Source of the DNA: Cyclobacteriaceae bacterium
GTDB taxonomy: Bacteria; Bacteroidota; Bacteroidia; Cytophagales; Cyclobacteriaceae
Length of the DNA stretch: 64,000 bases
NCBI GenBank assembly: GCA_019638285.1
Contig: JAHBUB010000014.1
Coordinates: 1-64,000 of the forward strand
Direction of reading: 5' to 3'
The first letter of the stretch is position 1, and each line of letters starts with the position of its first letter. Both the position numbers and the translations under genes were made by a program. Of this stretch, positions 54,840-64,000 are shown piece by piece. Under the pieces are notes generated by a model, which was given only the letters and a program-made list of their open reading frames with translations, ran no database searches and was not told the DNA's origin.

Positions 54840-56201
54840 ATGAGAACCTCGGCCCATATTCTGGTGGTGGATGACGATCCGGACATTGTTCAGAGCGCCA
54901 GAGTGGTCCTGCGACAGCACTTTGAGCAAGTAAGCACGGAATCTAACCCGCAAAATTTATCATTTTTAATTAATGAAAACCATCCTGATGTGGTTTTGCT
55001 GGATATGAACTTTACTGCAGATGTAACAAAAGGAAGAGAGGGTCTTTTTTGGTTGCAAAAGATAGTAGAAGAACATCCCTCTCTTAGTGTGGTGATGGTA
55101 ACGGCTTTTGGTGACGTGAAATTAGCTGTGGAGGCCATGAAAATTGGGGCTGTGGATTTTGTGGTGAAGCCATGGGAAAACGAAAGGCTTGTTGCAACAG
55201 TGAACGCTGCATTTCAACTTTCGAAATCTAAACGTGAAGTAGCCAAGCTTAAGCTCCATCAAACCAGAATGGCAGAGGTTTATGCACAACCAGATTCTTC
55301 TATCATCGGTGAGTCAAAAGGCATTAGAAATGTCTTTTCAATGATTAAACGAGTAGCGATCACAGATGCCAATATTTTATTGCTAGGAGAAAACGGGACC
55401 GGAAAGGAACTCGTGGCAAAATCGATTCACTACCAATCTCACCGTTGTGATGGGCCATTTGTAAAAGTAGATGTAGGGGCTATACCTGATAGTTTGTTTG
55501 AATCGGAAATGTTTGGTCATGTAAAGGGTGCCTTTACGGATGCGAAACAAGATCGTATAGGAAGGCTTGAGTTGGCTTCAGGTGGCACTTTGTTTTTAGA
55601 TGAGATTGGGAACTTGCCTTTGGCACAGCAAAGTAAATTGCTCACTGTTTTACAAAATAGGATTATCACTCCAGTTGGGTCGAACAAACAAATTCCCATA
55701 GATATAAGATTGATATCTGCTACCAATGAGCACATTCGAGAATTGGTGGCTCAGGAAGAGTTTAGGGAAGATTTACTTTATCGAATTAATACAGTTGAGA
55801 TTATTGTTCCGCCCCTTAGAGAACGATTGGACGATATCCCATTATTGCTTAATCACTTCTGTTCTATTTACAATAAAAGGTATAGTAAATCACTTGGTAT
55901 AGATCCCCGGCTTATTCAAATATTAGAAAGCTATGCTTGGCCGGGCAATATCAGAGAATTTCAACATGCGGTTGAGCGGGCAGTGATTCTATGTGAAGGT
56001 AAAAACATTACCGCCATGGACTTTCAGTTTCCGGACCAACGAAGGGTTGATTTTAGTAACTTAACAAATCTCAGTGATGTTGAACGCAAGGCGATTGAAG
56101 ACACTATCCATAAAAACAAAGGTAATCTAAGCAAAGCGGCAAAGGAGCTCGGTCTGGGCAGAACCACACTATATCGAAAAATTGAGAAATATGGATTGTG
56201 A
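54840..56201 (+). CDS. Sigma-54-dependent NtrC-family response regulator
   Basis: The 453-residue activator has a receiver domain (phospho-acceptor Asp55 in VVLLDMN, acidic pocket DDD at 11-13), a AAA+ domain with Walker A GENGTGKE, and a C-terminal Fis-type HTH (GNLSKAAKELGLGRTTLYRKI). The loop that contacts sigma-54 reads GAFTDA instead of GAFTGA, a form I recall as common in Bacteroidota. Its kinase is the next gene, 18 bp downstream. The divergent permease operon with a -24/-12 promoter is its likely target. Confidence 0.95.
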   Translation: MRTSAHILVVDDDPDIVQSARVVLRQHFEQVSTESNPQNLSFLINENHPDVVLLDMNFTADVTKGREGLFWLQKIVEEHPSLSVVMVTAFGDVKLAVEAMKIGAVDFVVKPWENERLVATVNAAFQLSKSKREVAKLKLHQTRMAEVYAQPDSSIIGESKGIRNVFSMIKRVAITDANILLLGENGTGKELVAKSIHYQSHRCDGPFVKVDVGAIPDSLFESEMFGHVKGAFTDAKQDRIGRLELASGGTLFLDEIGNLPLAQQSKLLTVLQNRIITPVGSNKQIPIDIRLISATNEHIRELVAQEEFREDLLYRINTVEIIVPPLRERLDDIPLLLNHFCSIYNKRYSKSLGIDPRLIQILESYAWPGNIREFQHAVERAVILCEGKNITAMDFQFPDQRRVDFSNLTNLSDVERKAIEDTIHKNKGNLSKAAKELGLGRTTLYRKIEKYGL

Positions 56202-56219
56202 GATGTTAATTATTCGAAA

Positions 56220-57572
56220 TTGCTACTAAAAGAATTCAGATTGAATATTGTATTGAGGGTGGCGTTGATCATCGCCCTCGCAATATTGCTTTCGTATGTG
56301 TTGACCAACAAAGAATGGTTTTTCACGCCATTCACCCTTGTATTGTTATTGATTATTTCCATTTGGCGCCTGATACACTACATTGAAAAAACAAATAAAG
56401 ACCTTACCAATTTTATCCTTTCTATCAAGCAAGGCGGATTCACTTCTTCATTTCCTCAGGGGAAGAAGGGTGAAACTTTTAGGAGACTATCACGGGCATT
56501 TAATGATGTGATAGAAGAGTTTAGGAAGATAAACCTGCAGCGGGAGACTCACTACCAATATTTGCAAACATTAACAGAAAACATACAAGTAGGTATAATA
56601 AGTTTTGATCACTCAGGGAAGATAGAACTGGTCAATCCTGCCGCGCTACGATTGTTGGGAACACTCCGTTTAAAAAACATCATTGAAATAAAAAAGATTA
56701 ATTCAAAGCTATTTCAAGTAATGAATGATTTGGAACCGGGACAACGGCAAGTGTTCAAAACAATAATGGCAAAAAGTGAGATGCACCTGTCTGTTCAGGT
56801 AAAGGAGCTGAGCATGAATGAGACTTCATACAAAATTATGCTTATTCAGAATATTAATCAGGAGTTAGAGGACCAGGAAGTAGATGCATGGCAAAAATTA
56901 ATAAGAGTACTTACCCATGAAATAATGAATTCAGTCACCCCAATTGTGTCGTTGACAGAAGCAATGAATACAATGTTAGTAGCGTCAAGTGGGGAACGGA
57001 GGAAACTGGAGACCCTTGACACAGAAGACAAGGAAGATTTGTTTAGCAGCCTTCAAACAATTGAAAAAAGGTCGAGAGGACTTTTGCGATTCGTTAATGC
57101 GTATAAAGACTTTACAAAAGCGCCAGAGCTCATCCTGTCACAAGTGGATATTGGCGACTTGATCGAACAAGTTTTGAGTCTTCTAGGTCCTGATATGGAA
57201 AGAAATCGAATAACGCTGGAGAAAAGTGGCGTGAAGGATCATTTTATGGCAAAAGTGGATGCTTCGTGGCTGGAACAAGTGGTTATTAATGTAATTAGAA
57301 ATGCGATAGATGCCCTCGAGAATACCGCGGGTCCTGAAATAAAAATTGAGGCACTCCAAAAAGGGAGCAAAAATTACATTTCAGTAGTTGACAATGGGCA
57401 AGGAATGGACAAGGAAACACTGGACAAGATTTTTATTCCCTTCTTCACCACCAAGAAAAGTGGAACGGGCATTGGACTAAGCCTTTCGAGACAGATTATG
57501 AAGCTGCACAAGGGAAGTTTGACGGTAACAAGTGAACCGGACAAAGGTACAGTAGTGTTGATGGAGTGGTAG
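56220..57572 (+). CDS. Sensor histidine kinase, cognate of the NtrC-type regulator
   Basis: The frame has no ATG near its beginning and is closed by a stop 21 bp upstream, so TTG at 56220 is the likely start (450 residues). Two N-terminal membrane helices (about 9-25 and 35-52) are followed by a HAMP-like linker and a PAS domain (TENIQVGIISFDHSGKIELV). The kinase has His233 (VLTHEIMNS) and an ATPase domain with N-box NVIRNAIDAL and VVDNGQGM. The stimulus is probably envelope-related. Its only neighbour candidates for regulation are the permeases. Confidence 0.93.
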   Translation: MLLKEFRLNIVLRVALIIALAILLSYVLTNKEWFFTPFTLVLLLIISIWRLIHYIEKTNKDLTNFILSIKQGGFTSSFPQGKKGETFRRLSRAFNDVIEEFRKINLQRETHYQYLQTLTENIQVGIISFDHSGKIELVNPAALRLLGTLRLKNIIEIKKINSKLFQVMNDLEPGQRQVFKTIMAKSEMHLSVQVKELSMNETSYKIMLIQNINQELEDQEVDAWQKLIRVLTHEIMNSVTPIVSLTEAMNTMLVASSGERRKLETLDTEDKEDLFSSLQTIEKRSRGLLRFVNAYKDFTKAPELILSQVDIGDLIEQVLSLLGPDMERNRITLEKSGVKDHFMAKVDASWLEQVVINVIRNAIDALENTAGPEIKIEALQKGSKNYISVVDNGQGMDKETLDKIFIPFFTTKKSGTGIGLSLSRQIMKLHKGSLTVTSEPDKGTVVLMEW

Positions 57573-57598
57573 TTTCAACACGCATCAGTACGCAACTG

Positions 57599-57627
57599 TT
57601 GGGATAAGGCAATAACATTTACCTTTG
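57599..57627 (+). promoter_or_regulatory. Bacteroidota-type promoter of ispH
   Basis: TTG (57599-57601) and TACCTTTG (57620-57627) stand 18 bp apart and match the -33 TTG and -7 TAnnTTTG elements. They imply a leader of about 118 bases before ispH. Confidence 0.55.
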
Positions 57628-57751
57628 CAGAACAATTTGTTATCAGAGTCGGTTTTAATATTAGTTAAATTAAAGAGCCATCAAAAAGTTTGACATCCCC
57701 GCCTACTATAGATCATCCATTACAGGTAGAGTAAAGGAATCCAGAAAAAAT

Positions 57752-58897
57752 ATGGATATGCGAAAACAAGACTTTGCTCCGGCTCGCCTTGATTTTGGGC
57801 CAGTGGTATTTTATATCGCACGTCATTTTGGCTTTTGCTATGGTGTGGAGAATGCCATTGAGATTAGTTATAAAGCATTGGAGGAGAATCAGGATAAAAA
57901 TGTATTCCTTTTAAGTCAGATGATCCACAATCAGGAGGTAAACAATGACCTTCAAAGCAGGGGTGTTCGATTCATTATGGACACGGAGGGCACTCAATTA
58001 ATTCCCTGGGAAAGGTTAAGCAGCAAAGATGTAGTCATTATTCCTGCTTTTGGAACGACTATAGAAATTGAACACCGTTTGCTTGATATGGGAATTGAGG
58101 TGCAGAAATACAACACCACTTGTCCTTTCGTAGAAAAGGTATGGAACAGAGCCAGCAAACTGGGAAAGGATGATTACACAGTAATTATCCATGGTAAACC
58201 CAAGCACGAAGAAACAAGAGCGACCTTTTCTCACAGTGCACAAGGAGCTCCATCTGTAATTGTAAGGGACATGGAAGATGCTATTATATTAGGTGATTTT
58301 ATATCGGGAGAGAGAAGTCTGGCAGACTTTAAAAAAGTATTTGAAGGAAAATATTCAGAAGGATTTGATCCATCGATCCACCTGCAAAAAGTGGGAGTTG
58401 TTAACCAAACAACAATGCTTGCTACCGAAACGCAGGCAATAGCTGACTATTTTAAAAACCTGATGAGTGAAAAGTATGGTCTGAATCAAATTAGATCTCA
58501 CTTTGCAGACACACGCGATACGCTGTGCTATGCCACTAATGACAATCAGGACTCAACGTATGAATTACTAAAAACGGATGCTGACCTGGCTGTGGTGGTG
58601 GGTGGCTACAACAGCTCTAACACTTCACACATTGTAGAATTGTGCGAACGAAAATTCCCTACCTACTTTATCAATTCAGAGGATGAATTGAAGTCTAAAG
58701 AGGAGATCAGTCATTTCAACTATCACGAAAAGAGAAAGATGGTTACCAGCAACTATATCCCGGCTAAAAATCAAGTTAAAATTGTATTAACCAGTGGCGC
58801 TTCCTGCCCGGATACGTTGGTAGACAGGGTAATGCTCAGACTACTTGAATTTTTCCCTTCTCATAAGTCAGTGGAAGAAATTTTAGAAAAATTTTGA
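57752..58897 (+). CDS. ispH: 4-hydroxy-3-methylbut-2-enyl diphosphate reductase
   Basis: IspH is the last enzyme of the MEP isoprenoid pathway, reducing HMBPP to IPP and DMAPP with a [4Fe-4S] cluster. The three cluster cysteines are Cys29 (GFCYGV), Cys124 (TTCPFV) and Cys259 (TLCYAT). Substrate residues are visible in IIHGKPKHEET and VVGGYNSSNTSH. At 381 residues it is longer than the roughly 310-residue E. coli form because of an insertion near residues 185-215, as in other Bacteroidota. It is monocistronic. Confidence 0.96.
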   Translation: MDMRKQDFAPARLDFGPVVFYIARHFGFCYGVENAIEISYKALEENQDKNVFLLSQMIHNQEVNNDLQSRGVRFIMDTEGTQLIPWERLSSKDVVIIPAFGTTIEIEHRLLDMGIEVQKYNTTCPFVEKVWNRASKLGKDDYTVIIHGKPKHEETRATFSHSAQGAPSVIVRDMEDAIILGDFISGERSLADFKKVFEGKYSEGFDPSIHLQKVGVVNQTTMLATETQAIADYFKNLMSEKYGLNQIRSHFADTRDTLCYATNDNQDSTYELLKTDADLAVVVGGYNSSNTSHIVELCERKFPTYFINSEDELKSKEEISHFNYHEKRKMVTSNYIPAKNQVKIVLTSGASCPDTLVDRVMLRLLEFFPSHKSVEEILEKF

Positions 58898-58980
58898 AGC
58901 ATTGGCTGCTCCGGCAAACTTTTGATTAGTGAAGAACTAATATTGAATTTTGTAAAAAAGGCATAATACTAAAAAAGTAA

Positions 58981-60438
58981 TTACTTCACACTTTCCCCGA
59001 GACACTCGGTATTTATTTTACGATCACAGTGAAGAAGAAAATTTGCTTTTATCTTCGAAATGCAATTATCAGCATATTCCTCTTCAAAATGGTTGAGGCG
59101 TAATACCTGGTTGTGCAGAAGCGCATCTTCAAAAAGCTTGGTGTTCTGCGGAGGCATGAGGGGATCCAGGTCGTTGGTAATGATGAGTGTGGGGACAGGA
59201 ATATTTTTAAGTGTATTTTCTTCCTGGGATACCCTTCCATCATGCCACTGTACGAGTGCAGGAATAAATGCCTGAAACCACGCTACTCCTTCTGCTAATT
59301 CAGGGTTTGATTCCATAAATGCCTGGACATTTGCTGGTGTGCTTTCTGAAAATTCTTCATAGGCGGTAAAACTCAAAAATGTAGAATTGTTTGCCCCCTT
59401 AAGCATTCGAGCAGGAAAATCACCTAACTCTTCAACAACCGCAGTATCTCGTACATTTAGCGCATGAACAAATCGAGGAACAGTCTCAAAAGCATCTGCT
59501 TTAAAAAACAGATATCTAATGAAAAACACAGCATCTTGTGGATTAAGGGTAAAATCCCTATCCAATAATCTTACAGTGAATGGCTTATCTTTTAAAGACT
59601 GTATAGCCTCAATTGTTTCTGCTTTTAAATTTGGGTGTATCGCCCTACAGGTTGAATCATTGGCACACTCTTCGTAAAGTTTGTTAAAGGCCCTTACCAG
59701 GTGAGGGAAGCGTGCTTCAAGTGCAGTATTATTAAGGATAGTCGGTTGGTCAAGGACAGCGGCATTTATTTTTGAGGAAAAATACTTCATGGTCATAATC
59801 CCCAGTTTGGTCCCATAGTAAGCACCGTACAGGTTATACTTTTCGTATGGAAGGGCGTTCATTAAGGTCCCGAAATCTTTGGCGTTTTGTGTGGAGTTAT
59901 ATTTGGACAAATTGATGCCCATCGCCTTTATCTCCGCTACTTTGTCTTTCATTGCTTTCAGGGTTATTTCCTTTTCTTCCTCTGAGGAGGCGTCTGCGGC
60001 AATGATATCGATGAATGTTTCACTAATGTCGGGCAGAGGACTGGATAATCCTGTTCCTCGCTGTTCCACCACGATAAGGTCTCCGACTTGTCGAGATTCA
60101 TGGTTTTTCCAGTGATCAGGAGAGGAGAGTGACCGCCCCCCCAGGCCTCCGGCAAGATAAATTACAGGAATAGCATCTGCGTTTTTGTTCTTCGATTTGA
60201 AAATCGCAAAAGCGATCTTGATCGATTTGCCCATCGGCTTGGAATGATCTTCTGGGACGGTAAGGAATCCACACTTAACATCCTTTTCGTTATCCCAATT
60301 TTCCCATGTGGAACAATCGCAATAAGTAATAGGATCCACCTCTTTATCACAAGACCAGGAGAAGAACACAAAAAACAGGACTACAAGAGTCTTGATAAAG
60401 ATAGAATGGCCAACCATGTCTAAAATTTGAGTACTCAA
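58981..60438 (-). CDS. Alpha/beta-hydrolase lipoprotein with missing nucleophile (TAP-like)
   Basis: The 485-residue protein has a lipoprotein signal ending FSWSC and the fold of tripeptidyl aminopeptidases (VVEQRGTGLSSP near residue 130 and a TAP-like C-terminal part). The nucleophile elbow that should read G-x-S-Y-G is GAYYG at residues 205-209, with Tyr207 in place of Ser. The C-terminal Asp is present (TNDLDPLMPP) but the usual GHG histidine motif is replaced by NHFEE. It is probably a non-catalytic binding protein, or an enzyme using another mechanism. Met8 is an alternative start that gives a neater signal. Confidence 0.85.
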   Translation of the reverse strand: MSTQILDMVGHSIFIKTLVVLFFVFFSWSCDKEVDPITYCDCSTWENWDNEKDVKCGFLTVPEDHSKPMGKSIKIAFAIFKSKNKNADAIPVIYLAGGLGGRSLSSPDHWKNHESRQVGDLIVVEQRGTGLSSPLPDISETFIDIIAADASSEEEKEITLKAMKDKVAEIKAMGINLSKYNSTQNAKDFGTLMNALPYEKYNLYGAYYGTKLGIMTMKYFSSKINAAVLDQPTILNNTALEARFPHLVRAFNKLYEECANDSTCRAIHPNLKAETIEAIQSLKDKPFTVRLLDRDFTLNPQDAVFFIRYLFFKADAFETVPRFVHALNVRDTAVVEELGDFPARMLKGANNSTFLSFTAYEEFSESTPANVQAFMESNPELAEGVAWFQAFIPALVQWHDGRVSQEENTLKNIPVPTLIITNDLDPLMPPQNTKLFEDALLHNQVLRLNHFEEEYADNCISKIKANFLLHCDRKINTECLGESVK

Positions 60439-60602
60439 ACTACAGTATAAAAAACAGTTAATAGAAGCGTATTTTTTTGAACGGATTACCCAGTATGCCG
60501 ATAGCGTTTTTTAGCATAAACAGCGCAAAATTATTTTTTTCTCTGGTTTATTTCTATTCTGTAGCTATTTCTATTGCGGTTTTTTCTAAGAAAAACAGAA
60601 AT

Positions 60603-60629
60603 GGCTCCGAAAATCGGAGCCGTTTTTTT
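60603..60629 (+). terminator. Strong terminator with T-run on the + strand
   Basis: GGCTCCGA (60603-60610) and TCGGAGCC (60614-60621) pair exactly over AAA, followed by GTTTTTTT. The T-run is on the + strand although both neighbouring genes are on the - strand. On the - strand it would end the BNR-protein transcript with a weaker T-rich tail. Confidence 0.75.
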
Positions 60630-60649
60630 AATTAGTAAAGATTCTCTTC

Positions 60650-63600
60650 TTACATCCTAGGGTCTAACTTCACATAAGGCGTCATGATAGTGCTGAACCT
60701 ATTTTTAAGCTCATCGAATCGTTCGTAAGCATCTTTGCCTGGCCTTTGATCAGCCTGACTGAGCATGTATCTCAAATAACGAACTTGATCAATTAACATG
60801 GGGGTCATGTAAATACCCTCCGCAGTTACCAACTGATCTTGGATTTGTGCAAGTCGCTTATCCTCCTGTGTATATTGTTTTACTTTTTTCCCTGCTTTGA
60901 TTAAGCCCGCTAACTCTTTTCTTCTTGTTTTGATTTCTTCAGCCACTCTTTTGCTGGAATCTTCCAGTGCAACTATTTGTAAAGAGAGATTTTCCTGAGC
61001 GCGGATATCTTCAAGTCCGGTCTTGGTCATATCCAACTTTGGATCCACCTTTACTTCGAAGGATTCAGTGTGGGTTTCTCCATTTACGGTTAATCGCACC
61101 TGATACACACCCGGCCGCACCATGGGCCCTCCACGCAAACTTCTGGCAGGATCCTTATCCCAAGGTCCCTCGTGTAACAAATCCCAGTGGAACCGATGCG
61201 TGCCAGCTTCTTTACTTATATCTGCTTTTGATTTTTTAGTTTCAAACCCTGTAGCCATATCCACTCCTACTTTGGTAGTGTCTTTGGGGGGCGGAGAGCT
61301 TGTAAATGTTCTTATAACCCTATTGTCTGGATTAAGGATTTCTATTTTTATATCCTCCGTGGGTTTGGACTTTAATGTGTAGTCAATGGTAACACCCGCG
61401 CTTGGGTAATATGGCACATCATTTTTTCCGTTTCCACGGTAGCGCATTCTGAAAGCATCATTGGGATGGAAAAGATAGGCGGTCTTACTTGTCTTTGCTT
61501 TTGCTAATTCATGTAAGGGTGAGATGTCGTCAAGTATCCAAAACGAACGCCCCATCGTTGATAAAACTAAATTATTCCTAAACACCTTAATATCGGTAAC
61601 CGGTGTAATAGGAAGATTCTGTTGGAAAGGCTGCCAGGTTGTGCCATCATTAAATGAAATGAACAGTCCGTATTCCGTTCCTGCATAAAGTAATCCTTCC
61701 TGATCCGGATCTTCACGAACAGTTCTTGTTGGAAATCCTTCAGGAATGCCATTTGAACCCGTGGTTAACAAAATCCAGCTTTTGCCATAGTCAGTAGTTT
61801 TATAAATATAGGGCATCCAATCGCCCAACTGATAGCGTAATATGGCAGCATAGGCCTTTCCTTCTTTGTGAGGGGAAGGCTCAATGCAGTCCACGCGGCC
61901 GCCTGGAGGCAATTGCTTCGGGGTCACGTTTTCCCAGTTTTTACCTCCATCTTTTGTTACATGAATAGGACCATCATTAGCACCTGTCCAAATCAGCCCC
62001 TCCTTTATCCTAGATTCATTGATTTCGTAAAGTGTACTGTAGTATTCCTCACCGGTTACGTCTCGCGTAATAGGGGATCCGGAAACAACCTGCTTGTCAG
62101 GCTCATTGGCTGTTAAGTCAGGAGATATGGTCTCCCATTCAACACCATCATTGGTGGTCTTGTGTAGGAACTGTGAGCCATAATAAACGACATCCGGATT
62201 ATGAAATGAAACAAAAACAGGGGATACGCGCTGAAAACGATATTTTAGATCTTTGGGGTTATGGCCATAAATATTTGTTGCCCCCACATGGTATTGGCGC
62301 TCTTGCCCCGAGCGCTTATCGTAAACTCCGAAATTCCCCTTGCAATTGGAATAAACAATATTGGGATTGCCTGGTTTTGGCACTGCGGGCCCCGTTTCGC
62401 ATCCACCCACTGCCATCCAAAAAGCGCGAGGGCCTCCAGCTGCATCATAAGGGGGCAGGGAAGGGACTGCGATGGTAGAGTTGTCTTGCTGACCGGCATA
62501 AAGCCAGTAGGGGTATTGATCATCTACTTCTACCTGATACAATTCTGCAGTGGGTTGATTTTCCTGGGAGCTCCATGACTTACCACCATTGGTAGTAATG
62601 TTGGCTCCACCATCATTGGACTGAATAAACTGTAAGGTATCAGTAGGATTAATCCACATGTCGTGATTGTCGCCATGGGGAGGGTCAATTTCCTTCCATT
62701 TCTTTCCTCCGTCCACCGATTTATAAAAATTAGTGGCCATCACAAAAATGACATCAGCATTCAGTGGGTTGGCGTCTATGTTGCAATAATAGAATGGCCT
62801 GTCTGTCAATTCTTTTTTGTTGCTGATTAATTTAAATGATTCTCCCTGATCATCAGAACGATAGACACCACGCTCGTCTTTTGGTGCCTCTACTAACGCG
62901 TAAAGGCGATTGGGATCTGCCGGGGATACTGCAAAATCAATTTTTCCAATCAGGCCTTGAGGCAATCCTTTTGTTACCTTTTTCCAATTATCTCCTCCAT
63001 CTACAGATTTATAAATACCCCCAATCTTATTGGCACCACTGATTATTGTCCATGGCTTGCGCTGGTTGCGCCACATGGCCGCATAAATGATATTAGGATT
63101 ATTGGGTGCAAACTCAATGTCTACGGCACCAACACTGTCAGAGAGATAAAGTACATTTTCCCAACTCTTACCCCCATCCTTTGTTCTGTACACTCCTCTT
63201 TCTTTATTTGAATTAAAAGGTTGTCCTTGTGCTGCTACAAAAACCAGGTTGGGATTGGTTGGGTGAATTTCCACAGATCCGATTTGTCCCGCCTTGTCTA
63301 ACCCAATATGTGTCCATGTTTTTCCTGCATTCTCGGACTTATACATTCCGTCTCCCACAATTACATTGGAACGAATACCATCAGTACCTGTGCCCACATA
63401 AATAATTTTTGGATCTTCCTGATATACTTTAATAGCGCCTATGGATGGAGATTTGAAGAACCCATCAGAGACGTTGGCCCAGTTGATGCCATAGTCTTCG
63501 GTTTTCCAGACACCTCCACCCGTGGCACCCATATAGAAAGTACCGGGCTGTTTTACTACACCTTGCACGGTGGTAGATCGGCCGCCCCTTGTAGGGCCCA

Positions 63601-63721
63601 CGTTGCGGAATGTTAATACTTTGAAAAATAAGGAGTCAGAAGGGGGGGTCTGTGCCTCAACCTGTGTGACAACAGATAAGCACAATAAAAATGTCAGGAA
63701 CTTATAGATAGCAGATGTCAT
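60650..63721 (-). CDS. Large secreted BNR/VPS10-like beta-propeller protein
   Basis: I chose the ATG at 63721 (1023 residues), which gives a signal peptide ending QVEAQ; the frame is open to 63796 but the extra 25 residues are polar. At least a dozen BNR/Asp-box blades follow (for example SVDGGKKW, TKDGGKNW, SENAGKTW), as in sortilin/VPS10 propellers. A C-terminal FlgD-like/beta-sandwich and helical region then follows. Such proteins are often annotated as glycosyl hydrolases, but no catalytic residues can be assigned. Likely a secreted or surface propeller for binding. Confidence 0.88.
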   Translation of the reverse strand: MTSAIYKFLTFLLCLSVVTQVEAQTPPSDSLFFKVLTFRNVGPTRGGRSTTVQGVVKQPGTFYMGATGGGVWKTEDYGINWANVSDGFFKSPSIGAIKVYQEDPKIIYVGTGTDGIRSNVIVGDGMYKSENAGKTWTHIGLDKAGQIGSVEIHPTNPNLVFVAAQGQPFNSNKERGVYRTKDGGKSWENVLYLSDSVGAVDIEFAPNNPNIIYAAMWRNQRKPWTIISGANKIGGIYKSVDGGDNWKKVTKGLPQGLIGKIDFAVSPADPNRLYALVEAPKDERGVYRSDDQGESFKLISNKKELTDRPFYYCNIDANPLNADVIFVMATNFYKSVDGGKKWKEIDPPHGDNHDMWINPTDTLQFIQSNDGGANITTNGGKSWSSQENQPTAELYQVEVDDQYPYWLYAGQQDNSTIAVPSLPPYDAAGGPRAFWMAVGGCETGPAVPKPGNPNIVYSNCKGNFGVYDKRSGQERQYHVGATNIYGHNPKDLKYRFQRVSPVFVSFHNPDVVYYGSQFLHKTTNDGVEWETISPDLTANEPDKQVVSGSPITRDVTGEEYYSTLYEINESRIKEGLIWTGANDGPIHVTKDGGKNWENVTPKQLPPGGRVDCIEPSPHKEGKAYAAILRYQLGDWMPYIYKTTDYGKSWILLTTGSNGIPEGFPTRTVREDPDQEGLLYAGTEYGLFISFNDGTTWQPFQQNLPITPVTDIKVFRNNLVLSTMGRSFWILDDISPLHELAKAKTSKTAYLFHPNDAFRMRYRGNGKNDVPYYPSAGVTIDYTLKSKPTEDIKIEILNPDNRVIRTFTSSPPPKDTTKVGVDMATGFETKKSKADISKEAGTHRFHWDLLHEGPWDKDPARSLRGGPMVRPGVYQVRLTVNGETHTESFEVKVDPKLDMTKTGLEDIRAQENLSLQIVALEDSSKRVAEEIKTRRKELAGLIKAGKKVKQYTQEDKRLAQIQDQLVTAEGIYMTPMLIDQVRYLRYMLSQADQRPGKDAYERFDELKNRFSTIMTPYVKLDPRM

Positions 63722-63859
63722 ATATATGGGGAGAATTTTACATTTTGAGACATATTGAGGTTCTATAAAAATGCTTGATTTGGAGATATACTCCAATAAA
63801 GTTTTGCTAAACGCTCTGAAATGGTTTTGACAGGCTATTGATTAGAACAATCTGTTTAC

Positions 63860-64000
63860 TTACGAAAGTAAAAATAGAAAAATCAACGGAAAAATGATTC
63901 CTATCAGGGCGAGTTTTAGCCCACGGTTTTTAAAACTGTTTTTGCCTTTCTCTATAAACATGCCAGTAAATGCAATTACCAACATACCTATGGAGAAAAT
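63860..64000 (-). CDS. C-terminal end of a membrane protein (cut by window edge)
   Basis: The last 46 codons and the stop of a gene on the - strand are visible (IFSIGMLVIAFTGMF, then a basic loop EKGKNSFKNRG, then ALIGIIFPLIFLFLLS). Two hydrophobic helices with a basic loop between them are clear. The family cannot be named from this fragment. Confidence 0.65.
   Translation of the reverse strand: MFSIGMLVIAFTGMFIEKGKNSFKNRGLKLALIGIIFPLIFLFLLS

Noticed and set aside
60650-63721. Glycoside hydrolase function for the BNR protein
   Set aside because: BNR repeats alone do not show catalysis, and no acidic catalytic pair can be identified.

Overview
The window is chromosomal DNA from a Bacteroidota bacterium, most likely of the order Cytophagales. 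The evidence is the gene content: DUF4175 next to ybeY and mnmG, lipoproteins of the 'Ig-like, PMGGPKDE' type, FtsX/MacB-like permeases with no ATPase beside them, PadR-permease pairs, an S9 peptidase pair, BNR/VPS10 proteins and the long form of IspH. Start sites rarely have a Shine-Dalgarno, and some promoters show the Bacteroidota -7 motif TAnnTTTG. No rRNA, tRNA, CRISPR array, prophage or classical insertion sequence was seen.

Left part (1-12.8 kb, all + strand): a DUF4175 protein cut by the window edge, an RsbW-like ATP-binding protein, ybeY, mnmG, a zinc-ribbon methyltransferase and an Ig-like lipoprotein. After an AT-rich gap come a TPR protein, an M20 peptidase and an acyl-CoA thioesterase. 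Two parS-like sites lie just before mnmG. The gap at 8647-8909 holds a perfect DnaA box and several near-perfect ones, and in sampled lines the C/G skew of the + strand flips there although gene direction does not change. I read this as the likely chromosome replication origin with its centromere sites.

Middle (12.8-35.7 kb): a PadR-controlled FtsX permease, an HhH coiled-coil membrane protein, a degenerate RIC/hemerythrin-like protein, a TRIC-type channel, a dihaem cytochrome c and another FtsX permease. A fatty-acid oxidation operon follows (MarR regulator, FadJ-like fusion enzyme, thiolase, acyl-CoA dehydrogenase). It is interrupted by a small four-helix-bundle gene flanked by 27-bp inverted repeats, and a gene-less relative of the repeat lies about 1.2 kb downstream. 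Next is a TetR-controlled export operon with its own TolC channel, membrane-fusion lipoprotein, two ABC ATPases and two ABC-2 permeases.

Right part (35.7-64 kb): small and secreted proteins of unknown function, a Rieske protein, two M20 amidohydrolases followed by two S9 prolyl-oligopeptidase-like enzymes (peptide scavenging), a TPR sensor kinase, a YwqK/MORN lipoprotein and a DegQ-type periplasmic protease. Two tandem FtsX permeases face a sigma-54 response regulator/histidine kinase pair, and a -24/-12 promoter match lies in front of the permeases. The window ends with ispH, an alpha/beta-hydrolase lipoprotein that has lost its nucleophilic serine, a large BNR-repeat secreted protein and the tail of a membrane protein cut by the window edge.
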